This document shows positions 1 to 7,694 of a stretch of 64,000 nucleotides of DNA, one piece after another (the stretch's first letter is position 1; each line of letters opens with the position of its first letter). Position numbers and translations under genes: made by a program. The DNA is from JAIQGF01 sp051006995 (GTDB taxonomy: Bacteria > Acidobacteriota > Terriglobia > Terriglobales > Acidobacteriaceae): the NCBI GenBank assembly GCA_051006995.1, contig JBPCSQ010000028.1, forward strand, positions 62,001-126,000, given 5' to 3'. Below the pieces are notes generated by a model. That model saw only the letters and a program-made list of their open reading frames with translations. It had not been told where the DNA came from and searched no databases.

Positions 1-203
1 TGCACGTTAGTGCCACTAAGACGAAAGCCTTTTCAGCCACCTTGTAGCCATTGACAGGTATTTTTTCCGGACATAGCATCGGCCGAATCTCTAGATAGTG
101 TTTTTCTCTCTGGCTCAGGTCGGCCTAGCCCCGGCTTGATTTCGCACGAATCGGCCCAGCTCGAACAGCAAGACTCAATTCAGATCCGGTCAGATCGGGA
201 GTT

Positions 204-1211
204 GTGATGCGCCACTTCCCCGTTCCCCCGGAGGGCGCTCGTCCGTCGGACGGGGCTCTCTTGGCGCTGATGAACGCGATCGATGAGGCACTGCTCGATG
301 AGTGCCGATGGCCCGCCGTCAGTGCGGGCCTGACGCAGTTGTTTCCCCAGCTTGCGGAGCAGGCACCGAGTACATTCCCGTCGGGAGAAGAAATCCAGAA
401 ACTGCAACAGTTGGCGGCCATTGCCGCCTGGAGCCGGGCTGACGCTGAGCTCTTCGGGGCGGTGTGTTCGCACCTGGAAACGGCGGCGAAGCTGCGCTCG
501 GAAACGAGATTGTCGCAAGTGAAATGGAGGGCGGCGTTGCGCGCGCTGGATCATCTGGGGCGCGGCGTGCTGCTGGTGGACCGAACCGCAAGGGTGTTAT
601 TCGCAAATACCGCAGCCAGGACGGTTCTGGGCGAGCGGGATGGATTGTATCTGCAGGAGGAACATCTGATGGCGACACGCGCAAATCACAATGTGCAACT
701 CCGGGAGGCGCTGCAGGCGGTGGCCAGCCAAGCCAGCCCGTCCGCAGAGTTGGCGATACCGCGGCCATCGTTGCGCCAACTGCTGACACTGCTGCTGACT
801 CCGGCCAGCGCCCGACTGGAGAAATCCAGCGGTAATTCCGGAATGGACGAGCTGGTTCTGGTATTTGTCAACGATCCGGAACGTAAGCTGGCGGTCAACC
901 CATCGACGTTGAGCCGCATGTACGGGCTGACGCGCTCCGAAGCGCAACTTGCGTGTCACATTCTGGCCGGCGAAAGCCTGGAAGAGGCGGCGCGGGCGCT
1001 CGAAATTACCGCCAATACAGCGCGCACTCACCTGAAGCGAATTTTTCTGAAGACGGACACTAACCGGCAATCGCAATTGATTCTTCTGCTCATGGGCAAC
1101 GCGTCAGCCGGCGAACCTTCTTCATCCGGCAAAGCCGCGTTGGTACCGGCGCTTGCGACCGCGGCGGCGGCCTGCGACAGAATCTTGGACCCCGTCGGCA
1201 TGGGGAAATGA
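204..1211 (+). CDS. LuxR-type HTH transcriptional regulator
   Basis: Predicted DNA-binding regulator of 335 residues. The C-terminal part (about residues 235-300) reads as a LuxR/GerE-type helix-turn-helix: LTRSEAQLACHILAG, then ITANTARTHLKRIFLKT, the usual recognition-helix pattern. The middle (about 115-215) looks like a degenerate PAS-type sensor (GVLLVDRTARVLFANTAA). There is no receiver domain with a phosphorylatable Asp, so the signal is unknown. The start may be GTG 204 or ATG 207; neither has a strong ribosome binding site. It stands alone and is followed by a hairpin terminator at 1263. The family is clear; the target genes cannot be told from sequence. Confidence 0.82.
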   Translation: MMRHFPVPPEGARPSDGALLALMNAIDEALLDECRWPAVSAGLTQLFPQLAEQAPSTFPSGEEIQKLQQLAAIAAWSRADAELFGAVCSHLETAAKLRSETRLSQVKWRAALRALDHLGRGVLLVDRTARVLFANTAARTVLGERDGLYLQEEHLMATRANHNVQLREALQAVASQASPSAELAIPRPSLRQLLTLLLTPASARLEKSSGNSGMDELVLVFVNDPERKLAVNPSTLSRMYGLTRSEAQLACHILAGESLEEAARALEITANTARTHLKRIFLKTDTNRQSQLILLLMGNASAGEPSSSGKAALVPALATAAAACDRILDPVGMGK

Positions 1212-1262
1212 TTGGGCAGTTCCCGAGCTCGCCAAAATGCGGGCTCTGCAAGTAAGAAACGT

Positions 1263-1298
1263 TATGCGCCAGCGCGGTACGGCTGGCGCATAGATTTT
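1263..1298 (+). terminator. Rho-independent terminator after the LuxR-type gene
   Basis: A perfect 11-bp inverted repeat (TATGCGCCAGC at 1263-1273 with GCTGGCGCATA at 1282-1292) has an 8-nt loop. It is followed by GATTTTT on the plus strand. It lies 51 bp after the stop of the regulator gene. Confidence 0.7.
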
Positions 1299-1525
1299 TG
1301 GCAAAGGCCGCCCCCCCCCGTCCGGTGGATCGCAAGGGCATCGTGCTGCCGAAAGGTGAACAAGAAACAAGCGCAAGGCTCTGGGCGCAACAAGCAAGGC
1401 GAAACAAACGCTGCTAAGCTGTACTTGGGCCTCCTGCCGGTTCCCCGCGGTCTGGTAATATCTGGGCGCGAATCGTGATTCAATTCTCAGCCACCCTGCC
1501 GCTGGACAGACGGTAACCACAAATA
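1299..1525. other. Intergenic stretch without a recognisable gene
   Basis: Together with the terminator, 1212-1525 is a gap of more than 300 bp. The only open frame on the plus strand crosses the terminator hairpin and shows no protein-like composition. A run of eight or more C residues sits near 1312-1319. I see no RNA gene. The promoter of the FkbM gene should lie here, but no convincing -35/-10 pair was found. Confidence 0.5.
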
Positions 1526-2311
1526 ATGTCGGAAAGAAATGTAATGCCAGGAAGTATGAATCGCGCTGAAGGCGATGTCGACAAAGTCGTCCGGGCTAGA
1601 TTTTTCCCGCAACAGCGCTCGGGAGTATTCGTCGACGTGGGCGCGGCGCGACCCGATTTTCTATCCATCAGTGCGCTTTATCGCGACCTTGGCTGGACGG
1701 TGATTGCGATTGAACCCAATCCGGAGTTTTGCAAACTGCATCGAAACTCAGGCCACGAGGTACTGGAGTACGCTTGCGGCGATCACGATGAAGACGACGT
1801 AAGTTTCTCCGTCATTGATTCTCACGGCGCCGAGTACGGTACCGACACCCCCGGAAAGATTTCTTATGAGGCGTATTCGTCTCTGGCCATCAAGCCTGGC
1901 TATGCCGATCTTGATCCCAGCGCCGCGCTCGACGTCAAGAAGATCAAGGTCAATCTCCGGCGGCTAGACACGATTCTGGCTAAACATGCCCCCGGGATCG
2001 AGCGCATCGACATTCTGTCCGTTGATGTTGAAGGTTGGGAAACGGAAGTTCTGGACGGGCTTGATTTCGCGCGGTATCGGCCCCGGGTGCTCATCATTGA
2101 GAACCTGTTTAACGATGCGAAGTATTGGTCCTACATGCGGCAGAAGGGCTACGCGCTCTGGCGGAATCTTCCTCCGAACGACGTCTATACCTGTCAACAG
2201 CTTACCCTGGCTGAACGTTGCCGCGCATGGTTGCGCCTTGCTGTAATGCGGGCTCCTGCACCGCTGAAGCGCGCTATTTACGCCGTCAGAAATCGAGCAC
2301 CGAAGCCATAA
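1526..2311 (+). CDS. FkbM-family methyltransferase
   Basis: SAM-dependent methyltransferase of 261 residues, FkbM type, likely acting on a sugar or other small-molecule hydroxyl group. The SAM-binding start is visible as GVFVDVGAARPDFLSISALY (about residues 32-51), then the acidic end of the second strand in VIAIEPNPEF. The motif RIDILSVDVEGWETEVLDGL (about 160-180) is the hallmark 'DVEGxE' segment of FkbM proteins. It stands alone on the plus strand, with no obvious glycan cluster beside it, so the substrate is open. The last 40 residues are basic and not family-specific. Confidence 0.85.
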   Translation: MSERNVMPGSMNRAEGDVDKVVRARFFPQQRSGVFVDVGAARPDFLSISALYRDLGWTVIAIEPNPEFCKLHRNSGHEVLEYACGDHDEDDVSFSVIDSHGAEYGTDTPGKISYEAYSSLAIKPGYADLDPSAALDVKKIKVNLRRLDTILAKHAPGIERIDILSVDVEGWETEVLDGLDFARYRPRVLIIENLFNDAKYWSYMRQKGYALWRNLPPNDVYTCQQLTLAERCRAWLRLAVMRAPAPLKRAIYAVRNRAPKP

Positions 2312-2427
2312 CTCTGCTTTTTCGCACGACCGTTCTACAAGCGTCCCAGGAATGGGGCGGGCCATCCCCCATTTGAGAAGTCTGAACAGACATGGGGATA
2401 AGCCCCCGCCGGATATACACTTTCCTC

Positions 2428-3942
2428 ATGTTCCGCAGAGTCTTTCTGCTGCTTCTCGTTTCCACGGCGGCGGTGGCACAGACGCCGCGCGAAGCCGTCC
2501 ACGCCTATGTTGCCGCGCACGAGCGCGACATTTTGCGCGAGTACGTCGAGCTGCTGGCGATTCCCAACGTCGCCGCCGACCAGCCCGACATTCGCCGCAA
2601 CGCCGAGCATATAGTCACCATGCTCCAGAAGCGCGGCGTGCAGGCGCGTCTGCTGGAGACCGGCGGTTCCCCGCTGGTGTACGGCGAACTGACGACGGCG
2701 GGCGCATCGCACACGCTGGCCATCTACGCGCATTACGACGGGCAGCCAGTGAACGCGGCCCAGTGGAAGTCGCCCCCGTGGAAGCCGGTGCTGCGCGATG
2801 GGACGCTCGACAAAGGCGCCAAGGAGATCGCGCTGGACGCCGCGCCGGCCTCGGTTCCGGACGAACGGCGGCTGTATGCGCGTTCGGCCTCGGACGACAA
2901 AGCGCCGATCGAAGCGGTCATGGCCGCGCTGGATGCGCTGCGCACCACCGGGGCGAAGCCCAGCATTAATCTGAAATTCCTGTTTGAAGGCGAGGAAGAA
3001 GCCGGCTCGACCCACCTGGCTGCGGCGATGAAGCAGTACGACACGCTGTTGAAGGCGGACGCGTGGCTGCTGTGCGACGGCCCGGTGCACCAGACGCGGC
3101 GCATGCAGCTCTACTTCGGGGCGCGCGGCGTCACCGACGTCGAGATGACGGTGTACGGGCCGACGCGGCCGCTGCACAGCGGTCACTACGGCAACTGGGC
3201 ACCCAATCCGGCCATCATGCTGGCGCAACTGCTGGCCGGCATGCGCGATGACCGTGGCAACGTCAAGATCGCCGGCTGGTATGACGAAGTGCGCGCGCTC
3301 ACCGCGAGCGAGAAGCAGGCGCTGGCGGCGATGCCGCCGGTGGACCAGCAACTGGAGCACGAGCTCGGGTTGGCGCGCACGGAGGGCGAACCGGAGCCGC
3401 TGGCCATGCGCATCATGCGGCCGGGGCTGAACGTCCGTGGCATCCAGTCGGGCAACGTTGGGGACAAGGCGCAGAATGCCATTCCCACGGAGGCGCGCGC
3501 ATCCATTGATTTCCGGCTTGTGCCCGAGCAATCGCCGGAGCACATACGGCAACTGGTGGAGAACCACATCCGGTCGCACGGCTATTTCATCGTCCACGCT
3601 GCGCCCACGCCGGAGGAGCGACTGGAGCGGCCGAAGATTGTGCGTCTGGATTGGGGCGAGGGCTACCCGGCGGCGCGCACTTCGATGGATCTGCCGGTTT
3701 CGCGCGCCGTAGTGAAGACGATTGAGAAGACGCTGGGCGCGCCGATCATCCGCATGCCGATGCTGGGCGGAAGTGTACCCATGTACCTGTTCCTGGAGCG
3801 GGCGCCGGTGATCGGGCTGCCCATCGTCAACCACGACAACAACCAGCACGCCGCAGATGAAAACCTCCGATTGCAAAACCTGTGGGACGGAATTGAGATC
3901 TTTGGCGGAGTGATTTCGGGGCTTGGAGCGGAGTGGAAGTAG
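2428..3942 (+). CDS. Secreted M20-family metallopeptidase
   Basis: Exported zinc peptidase of the M20 (ArgE/DapE/CPG2-like) family, 504 residues from ATG 2428. That start gives a clean signal peptide (MFRRVFLLLLVSTAAVAQ); an in-frame ATG at 2392 would place 12 residues ahead of it. Metal-site segments are in the expected order: YAHYDGQPV (His, Asp), SASDDKAP (Asp), FEGEEEAGS (catalytic and metal Glu), and NHDNNQHAADE near the C-terminus. The insert between them matches the dimerisation domain. Similar proteins are usually listed as dipeptidase or peptidase M20; the exact peptide substrate is not evident. Confidence 0.88.
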   Translation: MFRRVFLLLLVSTAAVAQTPREAVHAYVAAHERDILREYVELLAIPNVAADQPDIRRNAEHIVTMLQKRGVQARLLETGGSPLVYGELTTAGASHTLAIYAHYDGQPVNAAQWKSPPWKPVLRDGTLDKGAKEIALDAAPASVPDERRLYARSASDDKAPIEAVMAALDALRTTGAKPSINLKFLFEGEEEAGSTHLAAAMKQYDTLLKADAWLLCDGPVHQTRRMQLYFGARGVTDVEMTVYGPTRPLHSGHYGNWAPNPAIMLAQLLAGMRDDRGNVKIAGWYDEVRALTASEKQALAAMPPVDQQLEHELGLARTEGEPEPLAMRIMRPGLNVRGIQSGNVGDKAQNAIPTEARASIDFRLVPEQSPEHIRQLVENHIRSHGYFIVHAAPTPEERLERPKIVRLDWGEGYPAARTSMDLPVSRAVVKTIEKTLGAPIIRMPMLGGSVPMYLFLERAPVIGLPIVNHDNNQHAADENLRLQNLWDGIEIFGGVISGLGAEWK

Positions 3943-4024
3943 GCAGAGGCTGCAGGCTGCAGGCAACAGGCAACAGGCTTAAGAGAAACGGACCACGGCG
4001 CAAGCACACTGCGTAGATGGACTT

Positions 4025-4738
4025 ATGACGGATAGCCGGGATGAATCACCTGCCGCCGTCTCGGAAGCTCCGGTTGGCAGCTGGCGGCGGAGCAAGTGGC
4101 TGGCGATTGCCGAGCTCATCGTGGTCGCGCTCATCTTCTACGCCGACTACCGGCGCGTGATTCCCTTCAGCAAGACGCCGTTTCTATTCGTGTTCGCGTG
4201 GCTGTCGTTGTGGGTGCGCCGAATCCGGTGGCGTGGCGTCGGGCTGGCGCGCTATCGGAACTGGAAGACGACGCTCGCGCTCGGGGTTGCGCTCGGAGTT
4301 GGGCTGGAGGGATTTCAGCTCTTCATCAGCCAGCCGATTCTGGTGAAGTGGCTGGGCAAACAGCCGGACCTTGAAGTGTTTCGCGCCGTGCACGGCAACG
4401 TCAAGCTGCTGCTGATTTTTCTGGCGCTCAGCTGGACTCTGGCCGCCTTCGGCGAAGAGATGGTGTACCGCGGCTACCTGATGAACCGCGTCGCCGACCT
4501 GCTGAACCGCACGCGAGGCGCCTGGGTCGTGAGCTTGATTGCGGTGCACGTGGGATTCGGGCTGGCGCACGCGTACCAGGGGCTAACCGGGGTAATCGAT
4601 GAGGGGCTGATGGGGTTGTTGCTCGGGATCATTTATTTGCGGACGGGAAAGAATTTGTCCGCCCCGATCGTCGCGCACGGAATACAGGATTCGATTGATT
4701 TCGTGCTGATTTTTCTGGGGAAGTATCCGGGGATGTAG
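4025..4738 (+). CDS. CPBP-family intramembrane metalloprotease
   Basis: Multi-spanning membrane protein of 237 residues from the CPBP (CAAX protease and bacteriocin-processing) family. Conserved motif 1 is seen as FGEEMVYRGYLMNRV (EExxxR), motif 2 as HVGFGLAHAYQG, and motif 3 as VAHGIQDSIDF. These hold the glutamates and histidines that form the membrane-embedded active site. The first 25 residues are charged and cytosolic. Gram-negative members often have no known substrate, and nothing next to the gene points to one. Confidence 0.87.
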   Translation: MTDSRDESPAAVSEAPVGSWRRSKWLAIAELIVVALIFYADYRRVIPFSKTPFLFVFAWLSLWVRRIRWRGVGLARYRNWKTTLALGVALGVGLEGFQLFISQPILVKWLGKQPDLEVFRAVHGNVKLLLIFLALSWTLAAFGEEMVYRGYLMNRVADLLNRTRGAWVVSLIAVHVGFGLAHAYQGLTGVIDEGLMGLLLGIIYLRTGKNLSAPIVAHGIQDSIDFVLIFLGKYPGM

Positions 4739-4791
4739 GCGAAGGTCCAAGGCGCAGGGCGTACGGCAGTCAGACCAAACGCAACATCAAT

Positions 4792-4822
4792 TCCAAAAAG
4801 AAAGCGCTCGTCATCGAGCGCT
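4792..4822 (-). terminator. Terminator after the Hfq-like gene
   Basis: An 8-bp perfect stem (AGCGCTCG 4803-4810 with CGAGCGCT 4815-4822) has a 4-nt loop. On the minus strand it is followed by TTCTTTTTGG. It sits 30 bp beyond the stop of the minus-strand Hfq-like gene, between two convergent genes, so it may serve both. Confidence 0.7.
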
Positions 4823-4852
4823 CTCTCTTGAAGCCTTGCGCCTGAAGCCGTC

Positions 4853-5257
4853 TTACCGGCGTTCCTCGCTGGCCTTGAACATGTACTTGATGCCGGACTT
4901 GTAGATCAGCATGTTGGGCTGACCGCTGCGGTTGATCTTGATGCAGCTGCGGTCGTACCACTCGATGATGCCGTGCACGGATTCGCCATCCTGGAGCACG
5001 ATCACCATCGGCGTCTTGGACTGCATTTGTTTCTGGTAATAGAAGTTTTCAGCGTGAGTCTGCTCGGGCGGAGGCGTTTTCTTGGAGTTGGAGCGCTCGC
5101 CGCGTTCGGCACGCTCGCCGCGTTCGGGACGCTCGGAACGCTCGCGGCGTTCGCCATCGGCACGGCCATTGAGGGTGGGCCGAATGAGCTTGCGGTTGGC
5201 GAACCCCTCGGGCTCGGGCGCCCTTCCGACAGCCGTGGAATCCAGTGAGTCCTTCAT
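4853..5257 (-). CDS. Hfq-like RNA chaperone with long N-terminal tail
   Basis: RNA-binding Sm-fold protein of 134 residues. The Hfq core is at the C-terminus (about 69-131): FYYQKQMQSKTPMVIVLQDG, then VHGIIEWYDRSCIKI and MLIYKSGIKYMFKA. This follows Hfq Sm1 and Sm2, although the Sm2 segment YKHAIST of E. coli Hfq reads YKSGIKY here. Unusually, about 65 residues precede the core and hold a run of Glu-Arg repeats (ERRERSERPERGERAERGER). Classical Hfq carries its disordered tail at the C-terminus. It may act in sRNA-mRNA pairing, but the changed Sm2 motif leaves that uncertain. Confidence 0.8.
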   Translation of the reverse strand: MKDSLDSTAVGRAPEPEGFANRKLIRPTLNGRADGERRERSERPERGERAERGERSNSKKTPPPEQTHAENFYYQKQMQSKTPMVIVLQDGESVHGIIEWYDRSCIKINRSGQPNMLIYKSGIKYMFKASEERR

Positions 5258-5462
5258 GGGTGGCGGGCCTCCACATGGGCCATGGCAGCGACAAAAAAGG
5301 CCACGCTGCCCGGGCCGAAATTATCTCCGCGGCTTCCCGGCGGAATGCCACACACCAAACGATTGCTGTGACGCCTGAATTATTTAAACAGGTGTGGACG
5401 TGGCACTACCGTATCACAGGTGTGGAGCAGTGGCTAGTAGGCAGTAGCTAGTGATCAGACAA

Positions 5463-6557
5463 TCAACCGCGTTCCAGGGCGACGACGGCGGCGTCGAGGG
5501 ATAAGGAGCGCAGCAGGTTGCGGCGCATGCCGGATTCGACTTCGCCCATGCGTTGCGCGGCGGTGGCGATCCAGGGGAAATCCACCGAGGAAGCCAGCCG
5601 CTGGAGCTCGCCGGCGATGTCGGTATTGCGCACCAGTTCCGGCGTCCCCGACTTCAATACCAGCAGATCTTCGAGCAGGGAGTAGAAGGCGCGGAGGAGG
5701 TGGTCGGCCTTGGCGCGGCCTTCAGCGCCTGCCCGATAGGTCTCGGTGGCGCGAAACAGGGCAGAGTGGTCGTCACCGCCAATGGCGGCGCCGAGCAGGA
5801 TGAGCGCGTCCTGGCGAGCTGCGGTGTAGGCGGGAAGATCGAACGAGCGGGCGCGACCGACGGCGCCGAGCGCCAGGCGCGCCACCAGCGCGCGCTGCGC
5901 CGGCTTCCACTCGGGTCGAAGCCGGGCAAGATCGCGCTCGATCTCCGAGGTCTCAAGGGGCGCCAGGCGGAACGTGACGCAGCGGGAGCGAATCGTGGGC
6001 AGCAGTTGACCCGGATTTTCCGCGAGCAGGAAGATGGTCGCAAACTCCGGCGGCTCCTCCAGCACCTTGAGCAGGGAATTCGCGGCTTCTTTCATGAACG
6101 CCGCGTCGGTAAAGATGTAGACGCGGCGGTGGCCCTCGCCGGGCCGGTAGTAGATGGTCTGAATGACGTGCCGCACCTGGTCGACCTTGATCATCATCTG
6201 CGGCGGGTCGGGCGGGATGATGAGCACGTCGGGATGAGTCTGCACGAAGATCCGGGTGTCTTTCTTGTCGGCATCACGCAGGCTTTCGCGGGCTTCGACG
6301 GCGGCGGCGCAGAGTGTGGCGAGCTCGTCAGCGTCGGCGATGCGCTTGCAATTGGCGCACTGGCCGCAGAAATCGGGGGAATCTCCGGGCGGCGGCGAGA
6401 GGCAGTTCATCGTTTTGGCCAGCATCTGGGCGAGCGTGTACTTGCCCGCGCCCTCGGGCCCGGCGAGGATCACGGCGTGGGGGAAGCGGTCTCTGGCCAG
6501 CATGGAGCGCAGGTGATCCACGACGTCGCGATTTCCGTGGAAGGCGTCGAAACCCAT
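5463..6557 (-). CDS. holB: DNA polymerase III subunit delta' (clamp loader)
   Basis: Clamp-loader AAA+ protein of 364 residues. It starts with HGNRDVVDHLRSMLARDR, followed by the P-loop GPEGAGKYTLAQ (about 33-44). A zinc-binding module follows (CGQCANCKRIAD). The SRC-type sensor is in TIRSRCVTFRL, and SLLKVLEEPPEF is the classic motif shared with DnaX. An insert of about 25 residues (CAAAVEARESLRDADKKD) separates the zinc module from the HPDVLII segment. It loads the beta clamp together with DnaX and HolA. tmk lies about 300 bp upstream on the same strand, a common pairing. Confidence 0.92.
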   Translation of the reverse strand: MGFDAFHGNRDVVDHLRSMLARDRFPHAVILAGPEGAGKYTLAQMLAKTMNCLSPPPGDSPDFCGQCANCKRIADADELATLCAAAVEARESLRDADKKDTRIFVQTHPDVLIIPPDPPQMMIKVDQVRHVIQTIYYRPGEGHRRVYIFTDAAFMKEAANSLLKVLEEPPEFATIFLLAENPGQLLPTIRSRCVTFRLAPLETSEIERDLARLRPEWKPAQRALVARLALGAVGRARSFDLPAYTAARQDALILLGAAIGGDDHSALFRATETYRAGAEGRAKADHLLRAFYSLLEDLLVLKSGTPELVRNTDIAGELQRLASSVDFPWIATAAQRMGEVESGMRRNLLRSLSLDAAVVALERG

Positions 6558-6854
6558 TGGTTTCTATTTCACCACAGAGGCACCGAGGCGCGGGGAGAAT
6601 TAAGAATTAAGAATGAAGAATGCAGAATGCAGAGTGACGGGTTCACACGAAGGGCACGAAGGGAAACATGAAGGGTGAATGAAACTCAAGAGTGCAGATG
6701 CAGAATGCCTAACGACGTCAGAGAACGCCCGTTGGCCGCACTGGTCGCGGATGAACCGCAGGGGTCCTTCGACTCGGGCGTACGCCCTCGCTCAGGATGA
6801 CAGCCGTTAAGTGTGCGCATGAGCGGCTGAAGCCTGAAGACTGACGACTGAAGA
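6558..6854. repeat. Intergenic tract of degenerate short repeats between tmk and holB
   Basis: No gene is seen. The stretch is a mosaic of sequence that recurs elsewhere between genes in this window. TTTCACCACAGAGGCAC at 6567-6583 is identical at 17070-17086. A 23-bp piece at 6834-6856 (CTGAAGACTGACGACTGAAG and on) recurs with one change at 12994-13016. A GAATGCAGAATGCAGAGTG-like tandem is near 6620, and a CTTCGACTCGGGCGTACGCC-type palindromic element near 6763. Such tracts are common between acidobacterial genes and have no known function. Confidence 0.6.
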
Positions 6855-7550
6855 CTACGCGGTTTTGGCGGCGCCGAGGATGCGCTCGCGGACGGCGGCC
6901 ACGATTTCTCCGTGGACGATGTCCGCTTGGCGGCGGGCGTCGAGCATGAGCACGCGCCGGGAATCGCGCTGCGCAATGACGAGATAGGCCTCGTGCACGC
7001 GGTTGAAGAAGGCGCGATTCTCCTGCTCGAAGCGGTTCTCGTCCACGTCGCCACCTTCGCTGGTGGCAACCTTGGCCAGATTGCGGCGGCGGGCGCGCGC
7101 CACCGACGCGGCCGGGTCAGAATCCATCAGCACGGTCATGTCGGGCTGCAAGTCGCCGCAGATGACGCGATGCATGGCGAGCACCGCCTCGCTGCCGAGT
7201 TTGCGACCGCCACCCTGGTAGGCCTCCGAAGAATCAGTGAAGCGATCGCAGAGCACCCACTTGCCGGAGTTCAGGGCAGGCAAAATGTTTTCGTAAATCT
7301 GCTGCGCGCGCGAGGCGAACATCAGCGCCAACTCGGTGCGCGGCGCCAGCCCGGAGGTGGCGGAGTCCAGCAGGACAGCCCGAATGCGCTCGCCGATGGG
7401 CGTGCCACCGGGCTCGCGCGTTTCCACCACGTCAATACCCTGCCGGCGCAAAACCTCGGCCAGACGGCGCATTTGCGTGCTCTTGCCGCACCCATCGAGG
7501 CCTTCGAAGGTAATGAAGCGGCCGCGTTTGAGCGGAGTCACAGGCGACAT
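6855..7550 (-). CDS. tmk: Thymidylate kinase
   Basis: dTMP kinase of 231 residues (dTMP + ATP to dTDP), needed for dTTP synthesis. The P-loop is in FITFEGLDGCGKSTQMRRLA near the N-terminus. The DR-type nucleobase motif is in LCDRFTDSSEAYQGGGR, and TREPGGTPIGERIR holds the TMP-binding RxPGG segment. The start at ATG 7550 (MSPVTPLKRGR) gives the family's normal length; a longer frame upstream to 7670 is not protein-like. An insert ARRRNLAKVATSEGGDVDEN occupies the lid region. Confidence 0.92.
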   Translation of the reverse strand: MSPVTPLKRGRFITFEGLDGCGKSTQMRRLAEVLRRQGIDVVETREPGGTPIGERIRAVLLDSATSGLAPRTELALMFASRAQQIYENILPALNSGKWVLCDRFTDSSEAYQGGGRKLGSEAVLAMHRVICGDLQPDMTVLMDSDPAASVARARRRNLAKVATSEGGDVDENRFEQENRAFFNRVHEAYLVIAQRDSRRVLMLDARRQADIVHGEIVAAVRERILGAAKTA

Positions 7551-7694
7551 GATAGCACCGGGGCTGCTACACTCAGGCGCTTGTGGGGAACACTGGATTG
7601 GGTGATTAGCGATTGATGATTGGGTTATTTCAGGCCACTTCCCGCAATCACAAATCGCGAAACCAGTCACTCAATCCTTAAATTAGGGAGCTCC

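Noticed and set aside
1..203. Possible gene end at the left edge
   Set aside because: No frame with coding character reaches the edge; the stretch is AT-richer and seems intergenic.
1212..1478. 88-residue plus-strand frame after the LuxR-type gene
   Set aside because: It runs through the terminator hairpin and a poly-C tract, has no ribosome site and no protein-like pattern.
2335..3966. 543-residue minus-strand frame opposite the M20 peptidase
   Set aside because: A high-GC mirror of the real gene, Arg/His-rich without motifs. The same applies to the long antisense frames at 14421-16142 and 36534-38270.
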